Source: Bisbaumannia sp015645095 (lineage in GTDB: Bacteria > Pseudomonadota > Gammaproteobacteria > Pseudomonadales > Halomonadaceae). From it: a stretch of 64,000 nucleotides of DNA. Position 1 is the first letter of the stretch. Each line of letters starts with the position of its first letter. Made by a program: the position numbers and the translations under genes. A model generated the notes under the pieces. That model searched no databases, had not been told where the DNA came from, and saw nothing but the letters and a program-made list of their open reading frames with translations. The stretch spans positions 1,922,001-1,986,000 of the forward strand of contig CP141893.1 of assembly GCA_036871055.1 (NCBI GenBank), written 5' to 3'. Below are positions 1 through 8,500 of this stretch, one piece after another.

Positions 1-228
1 CAGGCCGGCGCAGTGACGCAGGTCGTCCAGGCTGGCATAGACGGCGCCCTCGACGGGAATCTCCGGGTCCACCGCCTCGCTGGTGGGCGAGACCGGTGGC
101 ACGGTCCTGAGCCGGGCGGCGATGCCCGATCGGGACTCCACGCCGGCGGCGATCTGCTCGGCGAGGGCGCGGGTGGCGCCCTGGCGAGAATAGTAGAGAA
201 TCAGCACATAGGGGAGGGTGTCAGGCAT
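1..228 (-). CDS. wrbA: WrbA-type NAD(P)H:quinone oxidoreductase, 3' end cut by window
   Basis: Only the first 76 codons are present; the gene continues past the left edge. The N-terminus reads MPDTLPYVLILYYSRQGA, a flavodoxin-like first beta strand followed by a serine-rich FMN phosphate loop, as in the WrbA family of two-electron quinone reductases. It lies 36 nt downstream of an ArsC-like gene on the same strand, an order I recall from Pseudomonas, which supports the assignment. The start is the first ATG after the ArsC-like stop. The catalytic region and C-terminus cannot be checked, so another flavodoxin-fold NAD(P)H oxidoreductase is possible. Confidence 0.75.
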   Translation of the reverse strand, partial: MPDTLPYVLILYYSRQGATRALAEQIAAGVESRSGIAARLRTVPPVSPTSEAVDPEIPVEGAVYASLDDLRHCAGL

Positions 229-264
229 GAGGGCTCCGGATAGGGCGAGGAAAGTGTCCGGCGA

Positions 265-603
265 TCAGTCGAGCAGCGCCAGGATCGCTTCCGGGGGACG
301 ACCGACGATGGCCCGATCGCCACGGTCGGCGATCGGGCGCTGCATCAGCTTGGGGGTCGCGGCGATGGCGGCAATCACGCTGTCGAGATCCGTGGCGTCC
401 TCGCCCAGGGCCTTCCACTCTGCCTCATTGGTGCGCAGCAGGGCGCTGGGGTCATCCAGGCGGGCGGCCAGCTCATGGAGGGCCTGGGCATCCAGCGGCT
501 CATCCAGGTAGCGATGGACGCGACACTCGACCCCGCGGGCTTCCAGCAGGGCGAGGGCTTCCCGGGACTTGGAGCAGCGGGGGTTGTGAAAGAGGGTGAT
601 CAT
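265..603 (-). CDS. arsC: ArsC-family (glutaredoxin-fold) reductase
   Basis: A 112-residue protein beginning MITLFHNPRCSKSREAL, with the single nucleophilic cysteine (Cys10) in the N-P-x-C-S-x-S-R context of the ArsC/Spx/YfgD family. Arginines in LLRTNE and KLMQRPI match the family's anion-binding arginines. The known reaction of the family is glutaredoxin-linked reduction of arsenate to arsenite, but the YfgD-like branch is common on chromosomes outside ars operons and its substrate is often unproven. No arsenite pump or ArsR gene lies nearby. The start at 603 removes a 22-codon upstream extension that lacks family similarity. It probably forms a transcription unit with the following wrbA-like gene. 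Confidence 0.85.
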   Translation of the reverse strand: MITLFHNPRCSKSREALALLEARGVECRVHRYLDEPLDAQALHELAARLDDPSALLRTNEAEWKALGEDATDLDSVIAAIAATPKLMQRPIADRGDRAIVGRPPEAILALLD

Positions 604-742
604 CGACGACTTCCTCGCAAGAGAATCAGTGGCTTGGCGGCTATTGTAGGGTGGCCCCCGGCCCCTCACAAGGCACCGCGGTCAGACATAGGGAGATTTA
701 TACCGTTATCTCGTGTTCACGAAATTTCCCAGCCTGCCTCGG

Positions 743-1156
743 CTATTCCAGCCGTCGATAGACCCAAGCGGGTTGGCCATCCGCCAGGTGGCGTTCGACC
801 CGCTCGTAGCGGATGCCGAGCCGCTCGTAACGGTCGAGCCTGGCCAGCTCTTCGGCATCGACCCTGAGCAAGAGCCCCTCGACACTCGCGCTGGCATCCC
901 GGGTGATGTCCAGCCCCTCCCGGCGGTAGCCCGGCAGGATGGCCGGTTGCGGGTCACCAGCGCGCCCGTAGATGACCCAACGCAGGGGGGCGTGGCGCAG
1001 GGTGCCATAGACGAAGACCCGGTGCTCGCCCTCGGCGATGGGCGGCAACGCTTCCGGGGGCGAGTAGCCGAAGGGGCTCAGCATCGTCCACCAGAGGTAG
1101 CCCGCCGCCAGCAGCGGCAGGCCCAACAGGCCGGTCAACAGATAACGTAGCGGCAT
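743..1156 (-). CDS. Gamma-glutamylcyclotransferase-fold (AIG2-like) membrane-anchored protein
   Basis: A 137-residue protein. Residues 1-22 (MPLRYLLTGLLGLPLLAAGY) form a hydrophobic anchor or uncleaved signal, followed by the GGCT-fold signature VFVYGTLRHAP at about residues 47-57 and the typical C-terminal sequence EELARLDRYE. Members of this fold cleave gamma-glutamyl amine or peptide bonds, releasing 5-oxoproline, but many bacterial members are uncharacterised. The membrane anchor places the domain in or facing the periplasm. The next gene to the right, smr, is divergent. The substrate cannot be deduced. Confidence 0.75.
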   Translation of the reverse strand: MPLRYLLTGLLGLPLLAAGYLWWTMLSPFGYSPPEALPPIAEGEHRVFVYGTLRHAPLRWVIYGRAGDPQPAILPGYRREGLDITRDASASVEGLLLRVDAEELARLDRYERLGIRYERVERHLADGQPAWVYRRLE

Positions 1157-1262
1157 GACAATCGCTCGTGGCCAGAATGGGTGACTGACGAGGCATGGCG
1201 GCGTGACAAGGGGCGCCCCACGAGGGTTACCATAGGGATCGGGTCTCGAGGAGGCAATCACC

Positions 1263-1847
1263 ATGAATCAGGAATCACAGGATTTTCGTCGCCTGATGGG
1301 CGATGTGCAGCCGCTGCGCCGCGGCCAGGACCGGGCCGACCCGGGGCACCGTCGCCAGGGGCCGAGCGAGGCGCAGCTGGCCCGTCGTCGCCAGGCCGAG
1401 GCGGCCGGCGTGGAGAGCAACTTCCTCTCCGATGACTTCGTCGAGCCGCTCGGGGCCTGGGATCCATTGACCTACCGGGGTGACGGCATCCAGACCGGCG
1501 TCATGGATCGCCTGCGCCAGGGGGGCTATCCGCCTCAGGCCCAGCTGCACCTGCTCAAGGTGCCCCTGGAGCGCTGTCGCCAGGAGCTGTTCGGCTTTAT
1601 CCGCGACGCCGAGGCCCACGACCTGCGCTGCCTGCTGATCGTGCATGGGCGCGGCAGCCGCGATGACAGCCCCGCCAACCTGCGTCGCGCCTACCTCGAC
1701 AAGTGGCTGCGCCAGTTCGATTCGGTGCAGGCCTTCGCCTCCGCCCAGCCGCAACACGGCGGCCTGGGGGCCACCTATGTGCTGCTGCGCAAGAGCGAGC
1801 GGGCGCGGGCGGCCAACCGGGAGCGGCAGCAGAAGCGCCGCGGTTAG
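1263..1847 (+). CDS. Smr-domain protein (SmrA/SmrB type)
   Basis: A 194-residue protein with a basic N-terminal segment and a C-terminal Smr (small MutS-related) domain at about residues 95-180. The conserved HGRG turn (LLIVHGRGS) and the terminal strand GGLGATYVLLR are both present. Smr proteins are nucleic-acid endonucleases; E. coli SmrB cleaves mRNA on collided ribosomes, and SmrA is a related nuclease. The usual LDLH motif at the start of the domain reads AQLHLLK here, so the aspartate is replaced. The ATG at 1263 is preceded by GAGGAGG about 8 nt upstream. A strong hairpin at 1860-1893 follows the gene. Confidence 0.85.
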   Translation: MNQESQDFRRLMGDVQPLRRGQDRADPGHRRQGPSEAQLARRRQAEAAGVESNFLSDDFVEPLGAWDPLTYRGDGIQTGVMDRLRQGGYPPQAQLHLLKVPLERCRQELFGFIRDAEAHDLRCLLIVHGRGSRDDSPANLRRAYLDKWLRQFDSVQAFASAQPQHGGLGATYVLLRKSERARAANRERQQKRRG

Positions 1848-1859
1848 GTGGCCTCAGAC

Positions 1860-1893
1860 GACGCGGCCCCGGCAAGCTTGCCGGGGCCGCGTC
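1860..1893. terminator. Bidirectional hairpin between smr and DUF934 gene
   Basis: A near-perfect GC-rich inverted repeat with 15-bp arms (GACGCGGCCCCGGCA and its complement) around AGCT. It sits between two convergent genes, as expected of a shared terminator. There is no long T tract on either side. Confidence 0.7.
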
Positions 1894-1914
1894 ATAGCGA
1901 AGGGAGCAGGGGCC

Positions 1915-2433
1915 TCAGGCGCCTTTCTGCTCCTTGAGGCGACGCTCGAAGAGCGCCTCCTGGCTGTCCACCGCCGGCTGGTAGCTGACGCTGAAGGCGC
2001 CCAGGGCACGCAGGGCATCGTCCAGGTGCTGATCCTCGCGCAGGGCCAGGGCGTCGAAACCGCAGCGGCTCATATAGTAGAGCTGATCCACCAGCACATC
2101 GCCGATGGCGCGCACCTCGGCGGTGTAGCCGTAACGCTCGCGCAGCAGCCGCGCCAGGCTGTAGCCGCGGCCATCGGTGAAGGCCGGAAAGTCGATGGCG
2201 ATCAGCGGCGCCGCCGCCAGGCGTTCGGCCAGCTCAGGCGTCAGCTCGGTGTCGCTGGGCAGCCAGGGGGCCAGGCCCTCGTCGGCGGCGGCCTCGAGCC
2301 ACAGGGCCAGGGGCACGATCACCGGGCGCCGGGTAGGCAGGGCCGCTTCGTGGCGGGACAGGGCCCAGTCGTCCTGTTCCGGCTGACCCAGCTTGATCAG
2401 GGTCTGGGCGTGCTCGAGTTGAGTGTCAGGCAT
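1915..2433 (-). CDS. DUF934 protein, CysI partner
   Basis: A 172-residue protein of the DUF934 family, known mainly as the neighbour of ferredoxin/NADPH-type sulfite reductase genes and often annotated as an oxidoreductase. Conserved family blocks are visible: LIAIDFPAFTDGRGYS, LRERYGY, and the C-terminal stretch around VLVDQLYYMSRCGFDAL. It overlaps the end of cysI by 8 bp, so the two are co-transcribed and probably translationally coupled. By context it acts in assimilatory sulfate reduction, perhaps in the slot taken by APS/PAPS reductase genes elsewhere, but no reductase motif can be recognised. The start at 2433 is favoured over upstream codons because it begins where family similarity begins. 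Confidence 0.85.
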   Translation of the reverse strand: MPDTQLEHAQTLIKLGQPEQDDWALSRHEAALPTRRPVIVPLALWLEAAADEGLAPWLPSDTELTPELAERLAAAPLIAIDFPAFTDGRGYSLARLLRERYGYTAEVRAIGDVLVDQLYYMSRCGFDALALREDQHLDDALRALGAFSVSYQPAVDSQEALFERRLKEQKGA

Positions 2434-4078
2434 AGACCCGCTCCTTGAAGGGCTTGAGACCGATACGGCGATAGGTGTCGAGGAAGGTCTCGTCGTCATG
2501 ACGACGCTCGACGAAGACCTTGAGCACCTTGTCGATCACCTCGGGCACGTCCTCGCGGAAGAAGGAGGGGCCGAGGATCTTGCCCAGGGAGGCGTCGTCG
2601 CTGGCGTTGCCGCCCAACGAGATCTGGTAGTACTCCTCGCCCTTCTTGTCGACGCCGAGGATGCCGATATGGCCCACATGATGGTGACCACAGGCGTTCA
2701 TGCAGCCGGAGATATTGAGGTCCAGGGGGCCCAGGTCGTAGAGGAAGTCGAGGTCCTCGAAGCGCTCCTGGAGGGCCTGAGCGATGGGAATCGACACCGC
2801 ATTGGCCAGGCCACAGTAGTCGCCGCCGGGGCAGCAGATGATGTCGTTGAGGGTACCCACGGTGGGGTTGGCCATGCCGAGTTCGTCGAGCTCGTGCCAC
2901 AGGGCCTCGAGCTCGTCCACCGGCACGTCGGAGAGCACCAGGTTCTGCTCGTGGGTGACCCGCACTTCGCCGAAGCTGTAGCGTTCGGCGAGATCCGCCA
3001 CGGCGTCGAGCTGGTCGGCGGTGACGTCGCCGGGGGCATGCTCGCGGCGCTTCAGCGACAGGGTGACCGCCTTGTAGCCGGGCACCTTGTGGTCGGTGAC
3101 GTTATTGGTGACGAAGCGACCGAAGGCGCGGTTCTCTGCACGCAGGGCCTCGACGGCGGCGATGGCGTCATCGGCCACCGGGCGGCGCTCAGGCTCCACG
3201 AAGTGGGCACGGGCGGCCTCGACGGCCTCCCGGGTCAGGGTCTGGGGACCATCCTTGAGGTGGGCCCACTCGGCGTCGACACGACGGCGGAATTCCTCGA
3301 TGCCCAGCGCCTTGACCAGGATCTTGATGCGCGCCTTGAACTTGTTGTCGCGGCGGCCGAACTGATTGTAGACCCGCACGCAGGCCTCCAGGTAGGTCAG
3401 CAGGTGCTGCCAGGGCAGGTCCTCGCGCACCACGTCGCCGATCATCGGCGTACGGCCCAGGCCGCCCCCGGCCAGCACCTTGACCCGCAGTTCGCCCTGG
3501 TCGTCGTGCCACAGGCGCAGGCCGATATCGTGGACCTGGATGGCGGCCCGGTCGGCGGCGGCGCCGGTCACGGCGATCTTGAACTTGCGCGGCAGGAAGG
3601 CGAATTCCGGATGCAGGGTCGACCACTGGCGAATCAGTTCGCACCAGGGGCGGGGATCCTCCACCTCGTCCCGGGCGATACCGGCGAACTGGTCGCTGGT
3701 GGTGTTGCGGATGCAGTTGCCGCTGGTCTGGATGGCATGCATCTGCACCTCGGCGAGCTCGGCGAGGATCTCCGGCACGTCCTCCAGCGCCGGCCAGTTG
3801 AGCTGCAGGTTCTGGCGGGTGGTGAAGTGGGCATAACCGCGGTCGTAGCGGCGGGTGATCTCGCCCAGGCGACGCAGCTGAGTGGCGGAGAGCATGCCGT
3901 AGGGAATGGCGATGCGCAGCATGGGCGCATGCTTCTGGATATAGAGCCCGTTCTGCAGGCGCAGCGGGCGGAATTCCTCTTCCGGCAGACGCCCGGCCAG
4001 GTGGCGCGCCATCTGGTCACGGAACTGGGCGACGCGTTCGTCGACGAGCGTCTGATCGTAGGTGTCGTACCGATACAT
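2426..4078 (-). CDS. cysI: Sulfite reductase hemoprotein (nitrite/sulfite reductase family)
   Basis: A 550-residue siroheme/[4Fe-4S] enzyme that reduces sulfite to sulfide for cysteine synthesis. The cluster and siroheme ligands are intact: CPGGDYC (C-x5-C) near residue 415 and CMNAC (C-x3-C) near residue 459, followed by GHHHVGHIG. Two ferredoxin-like and two siroheme-binding half-domains fit the length. The siroheme-facing residues TRQNLQLNW are also visible near residue 86. No flavoprotein subunit (cysJ) is adjacent, so the electron donor is uncertain. DUF934 overlaps its 3' end. The 137-bp leader upstream is AT-rich and holds two inverted repeats (4113-4131 and 4145-4165). Confidence 0.95.
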   Translation of the reverse strand: MYRYDTYDQTLVDERVAQFRDQMARHLAGRLPEEEFRPLRLQNGLYIQKHAPMLRIAIPYGMLSATQLRRLGEITRRYDRGYAHFTTRQNLQLNWPALEDVPEILAELAEVQMHAIQTSGNCIRNTTSDQFAGIARDEVEDPRPWCELIRQWSTLHPEFAFLPRKFKIAVTGAAADRAAIQVHDIGLRLWHDDQGELRVKVLAGGGLGRTPMIGDVVREDLPWQHLLTYLEACVRVYNQFGRRDNKFKARIKILVKALGIEEFRRRVDAEWAHLKDGPQTLTREAVEAARAHFVEPERRPVADDAIAAVEALRAENRAFGRFVTNNVTDHKVPGYKAVTLSLKRREHAPGDVTADQLDAVADLAERYSFGEVRVTHEQNLVLSDVPVDELEALWHELDELGMANPTVGTLNDIICCPGGDYCGLANAVSIPIAQALQERFEDLDFLYDLGPLDLNISGCMNACGHHHVGHIGILGVDKKGEEYYQISLGGNASDDASLGKILGPSFFREDVPEVIDKVLKVFVERRHDDETFLDTYRRIGLKPFKERVYA

Positions 4079-4112
4079 TCAGGGGTGTCCTGCTAGTCGG
4101 GGCCAAAAATAG

Positions 4113-4165
4113 GGTGCCGTATGCGGGCACCTTACTCCTCTCTCTTTATTCTATGAAAGAATAAA
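4113..4165 (-). promoter_or_regulatory. Inverted repeats in the cysI leader
   Basis: Two inverted repeats lie in the otherwise AT-rich 137-bp gap upstream of cysI. They are GGTGCC-N7-GGCACC (4113-4131) and TTTATTCT-N5-AGAATAAA (4145-4165). The first is 35 nt from the start codon and could be an operator or leader hairpin. The second could be an operator, or part of the region beyond the MATE stop. No regulator is identified from sequence. Confidence 0.4.
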
Positions 4166-4215
4166 TGATCATAGTTTTTTATTAAAGGGTTATTAGAGAG
4201 GGCGAAGGAGGGCGA

Positions 4216-5544
4216 CTAGATCACCAGGCGTTGCCAGCGCCGACGTTGCCAGATCAGTGCGAAACAGGCCGAGTTGAAGCAGCGATAGCCCAGCTGTACC
4301 CACCAGATGCCGATCAGCCCCTGCTCCAGTACCACCCCGACCCACCAGGCCAGGGGCAGGAAGAGCAGCCACTGGGTGGCCAGAGTCAGGGTCATCACGG
4401 TGCGATTGGCCCCGGCCCCCAGCAGGGCCTGGCCCAGCACCAGGGCGGCGGCATCCAGCACGATCATCAGGGCGGTCAGCTGCAGGGGCAGGCGGCCCAT
4501 CTCGATCAGCGCCGGGTCGTGCAGGAAAATCGACAGCACCGCCTCGGGGAACAGCAGCATGGGCAGCGCCAGGGTCGCCAGGCAGGGCCAGGCCAGGCGC
4601 ACCACATCCCAGCCCCAGCGGTGGGCCTCCTGGTGGGCCTCCTGCCCCATGGCCTGTCCCACCAGGCTAAGGGCGGCCAGGCCCAGGCCGACCCCAGGCA
4701 GGATCAGCAGCAGCGACAGGTTCACCAGCACATGGCCCACCGCCACGCTGGCGGTATCCAGCTGGCCGAGGATCCAGAACAACACCGCATAGCCGGCGGC
4801 AAACCAGAGCTGCTGGAAGGAGTGGGGCGTGGCCAGGCGCAGGGTGGTGGCGAGGATGGCCGGCCTGGGTAAGCGCCTGGGGCCGACGCGAGGCCCCAGG
4901 TGACGGCGACTGACCAGGGCCCAGAGGGTGACCCCCACCAGCAGCGAGACCGTGGTACCGGCGCCGGCGCCGGCGGCCTCCATGCGCGGCAGACCCCAGT
5001 AGCCGAAGATCAGGCCGATGCTGACCAGTACATTGACCGCATGCATCACCAGGATGATGCGCAGGTAGATGCCGGTGCGCTGGATGCCGTTCCAGTAGCC
5101 GCGAAAGCAGAAGATCATCGCCACCGGCACCAGGGAGAGCACCCGCCAGCGGAAATAGCTCACCGCCTCGGCGTGCACGGCGGTGTCCTGGTTGATCCAC
5201 CCCAGCAGCCGGGGCGCCTGCCACAGGCAGAGCAGCGACAGGGGCCCGGCCACCAGCAGGGCGATCCACAGGCCCGCGCCCAGGGGCCGGGCGCGGCCGG
5301 CCCAATCCTGCTCGCCATGGCGCCGGGCGGTCTGGGCCTGGACCCCGGAGGAGAGACCGAAAACCACGGCGGTGATCAGGAAGATCGCATAGCCGCCGAT
5401 GCCGACCCCGGCCAGGGGCACCTCGCCGAGGCTGCCCACCAGGGCGGCATCGATCAGGTTGAGCAGGCTCTGGGAGAGCATGCCGGCGATGATCGGCAGG
5501 GCGAGGCGCAGGATGGTCTGGCGGCGGGTCGAGTCGGGAAGCAT
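4216..5544 (-). CDS. MATE-family multidrug/toxin exporter (DinF-like)
   Basis: A 442-residue, very hydrophobic protein with about twelve membrane segments and the MATE hallmark near the N-terminus (LALPIIAGMLSQSLLNLIDAAL, given here in part as LALPIIAGML). These Na+- or H+-coupled antiporters export cationic drugs and metabolites across the inner membrane. The gene follows metH by 55 bp on the same strand, but a hairpin at 5562-5593 separates them. The substrate is unknown; proximity to metH and cysI is not enough to infer export of a sulfur compound. Confidence 0.9.
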   Translation of the reverse strand: MLPDSTRRQTILRLALPIIAGMLSQSLLNLIDAALVGSLGEVPLAGVGIGGYAIFLITAVVFGLSSGVQAQTARRHGEQDWAGRARPLGAGLWIALLVAGPLSLLCLWQAPRLLGWINQDTAVHAEAVSYFRWRVLSLVPVAMIFCFRGYWNGIQRTGIYLRIILVMHAVNVLVSIGLIFGYWGLPRMEAAGAGAGTTVSLLVGVTLWALVSRRHLGPRVGPRRLPRPAILATTLRLATPHSFQQLWFAAGYAVLFWILGQLDTASVAVGHVLVNLSLLLILPGVGLGLAALSLVGQAMGQEAHQEAHRWGWDVVRLAWPCLATLALPMLLFPEAVLSIFLHDPALIEMGRLPLQLTALMIVLDAAALVLGQALLGAGANRTVMTLTLATQWLLFLPLAWWVGVVLEQGLIGIWWVQLGYRCFNSACFALIWQRRRWQRLVI

Positions 5545-5561
5545 CGGCTCTCGTCAACTGG

Positions 5562-5593
5562 GCGGCCCGGCGACTCACGAGTCGGCGGGCCGC
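5562..5593 (-). terminator. Hairpin between metH and MATE gene
   Basis: An interrupted inverted repeat: GCGGCCCG pairs with CGGGCCGC and GACTC with GAGTC, with 2-nt mismatches between the stems. It lies 6 nt after the metH stop and before the MATE start. It lacks a U tract and may be an attenuating or stabilising hairpin. Confidence 0.5.
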
Positions 5594-5599
5594 GGCGGC

Positions 5600-8500
5600 T
5601 CAGGCGGGGTCGTAGGAGAGCACCGGCGCCAGCCAGCGCTCCAGCTCGGGAAGCGACATCGCCTTGCGTTCGGCCAGCGCCTCGACCTGATCGCGGGTGA
5701 TCTTGCCGGTGGAGAAGTACTTCGACTGGGGGTGGGCGAAATACCAGCCGGCCACCGCCGCCGCCGGCCACATGGCGAAGTTCTCGGTGAGCGCCAGGCC
5801 GCTATGGGTCTCGGCGTCGAGCAGCCGGAAGAGGGTGGCCTTCTCGGTATGGTCGGGGCAGGCGGGGTAGCCCGGCGCCGGGCGGATGCCCTGGTACTTC
5901 TCGGCGATCAGCGCCTCGTTGTCGAGGGTCTCCTCGGGCACATAGCCCCAGTACTCCTTGCGCACCCGCTCGTGGATGCGTTCGGCGAAGGCCTCCGCCA
6001 GGCGATCGGCCAGGGCCTGGACCAGGATGGCGTTGTAGTCGTCGCCGGCGGCCTCGTAGGCCTTGCTGAGTTCTTCCACGCCGTGGCCGGCGGTGACCGC
6101 GAAGCCGCCGATCCAGTCCGGCTTGCCGCTGGGCTCTCCATTCGCGTCATAACGGGGGGCGATAAAGTCGGCCAGGCTATAGCAGACGCCGTCGCGGTTC
6201 TTGGTCATCTGCTGGCGAATATGGTGCAGGCGCTCGACCACCCGGGTGCGCGACTCGTCCGCATAGACCTCGATGACATCATCGTCGACGCTGTTGGCCG
6301 GCCACAGGCCGATCACGCCCCGAGCCTGGATGCGCTTCTCGTCGATCAGCTTGGCGAGCATCTTCTGGGCATCGTCGAAGAGGCTGCGGGCCGCCTCGCC
6401 CACCACCTCGTCCTCGAGGATCTTCGGGTACTTGCCGGCCAGCTGCCAGCTCATGAAGAAGGGTGTCCAGTCGATGCGCTCGACCAGCTCCGCCAGGTCA
6501 TAGTCATCGAAGACGGTGAGGCCCGGGGTGCGGGGCGCCGGCGGCGTATAGCCGGCCCAGTCGATGGCGAACTTGCGCGCCCGGGCCTCGGCGTAGGTGA
6601 GATCGGCGGCCTTGGGGCGGCGCTTGGCGTTGCGTTCGCGCACCTTCTCGTACTCGGCACGGATCTCCGCCACATAGGCCTCCTTGAGGCCCGGGGAGAG
6701 CAGCTTGCCGGCCACCCCCACGGCGCGGGAGGCGTCGGTGACGTAGATCACCGGATGCTCGTAACCGGGCTCGATCTTCACCGCGGTATGCGCCTTGGAG
6801 GTGGTGGCGCCACCGATCAGCAGTGGCAGGGTGAAGCCCTGACGCTGCATCTCCTTGGCCACGTGGACCATCTCGTCCAGCGACGGGGTGATCAGCCCGG
6901 AGAGGCCGATGATATCGGCATTCACTTCCCGGGCGGTCTGCAGGATCTTCTCCGCGGGCACCATCACGCCCAGGTCGATCACCTCGTAGTTGTTGCACTG
7001 CAGGACCACGCCGACGATGTTCTTGCCGATATCGTGGACGTCGCCCTTGACCGTGGCCATGACGATCCTGCCCTTGGCCTGGGTCTCCTCGCTCTTCTCC
7101 GCCTCGATAAAGGGAATCAGGTAGGCCACCGCCTGCTTCATCACCCGCGCCGACTTGACCACCTGGGGCAGGAACATCTTGCCGGCACCGAAGAGGTCGC
7201 CGACCACGTTCATGCCGTCCATCAGGGGGCCCTCGATCACCTCGATGGGGCGTGCCGCGGCGGCCCGGGCCTCCTCGGTGTCCTCCTCGATATAGGCGGT
7301 GACCCCCTTGACCAGGGCATGCTCGATGCGCTTGTTGACCGGCCAGGAGCGCCACTCCAGGTCTTCCTTCTTGGCGCCGCTGGAACCGTCGCCCTTGTAC
7401 TTGTCGGCCAGGTCCACCAGGCGTTCGGTGCCGTCGGGACGCCGGTTGAGGACCACGTCCTCCACCGCCTCGCGCAGCTCTTCCGGCAGGTCGTCGTAGA
7501 CCGCCAGCTGACCGGCGTTGACGATGCCCATGGTCAGGCCGGCGCGGATGGCGTGGTAGAGGAAGACCGAGTGGATCGCCTCGCGCACCGGGTTGTTGCC
7601 GCGGAACGAGAAGGAGACGTTGGAGACGCCGCCGGAGACCAGGGCATGGGGCAGGTGCTCGCGGATCCAGCGGGTCGCCTCGATGAAGTCGACGGCGTAG
7701 TTGTCGTGCTCCTCAATGCCGGTGGCGATGGCGAAGATATTGGGGTCGAAGATGATGTCTTCCGGCGGGAAGTCGAGCTCATCGACGAGGATGCGATAGG
7801 CGCGCTCGCAGATCTCGGTCTTGCGGGCGAAGGTGTCCGCCTGGCCGACCTCGTCGAAGGCCATCACCACCACGGCGGCACCGTGCCGCCGGCAGATGGT
7901 GGCCTGTTCGCGGAAGGCGTCCTCGCCCTCCTTCATCGAGATCGAGTTGACCACCGCCTTGCCCTGGACGCACTTGAGCCCCGCCTCGATGATCTCCCAC
8001 TTGGAGGAGTCGATCATGATCGGTACCCGGGCGATGTCCGGTTCGCCGGCGATCAGGTTGAGGAAGCGCACCATCGCCTCCTGGGACTCGAGCATGCCCT
8101 CGTCCATATTGATGTCGATGACCTGGGCGCCGTTTTCGACCTGCTCCAGGGCCACCTCCAGGGCGGTGGTGAAGTCCTCCTCGACGATCAGCCGCTTGAA
8201 GCGGGCCGAGCCGGTGACATTGGTACGCTCGCCGACGTTGACGAACAGCGAGTCCGCCTCGATGTTGAAGGGCTCCAGCCCCGACAGGCGGCAGGCCCGG
8301 GGGCGCTCGGGCACCACCCGCGGGGCGGTGTCGCGCACCGCCTCGGCGATGGCGCGGATATGCTCGGGGGTCGAACCGCAGCAGCCACCGATGATATTGA
8401 CCAGGCCGCTTGAGGCGAACTCGGCGACGATGGCCGCCATCTCCTCCGGGGTCTGGTCGTATTCGCCGAACTCGTTGGGCAGGCCGGCGTTGGGGTGGGC

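Noticed and set aside
2423..4096. 557-codon open frame on the + strand opposite cysI
   Set aside because: It mirrors the cysI gene in GC-rich DNA, has biased low-complexity composition (V, G, H, L, D) and no recognisable domain. The minus strand carries intact sulfite reductase motifs.
5399..8413. 1004-codon open frame on the + strand opposite metH
   Set aside because: This is an antisense shadow of metH caused by high GC at third positions; it has no domain and the metH frame is fully explained.
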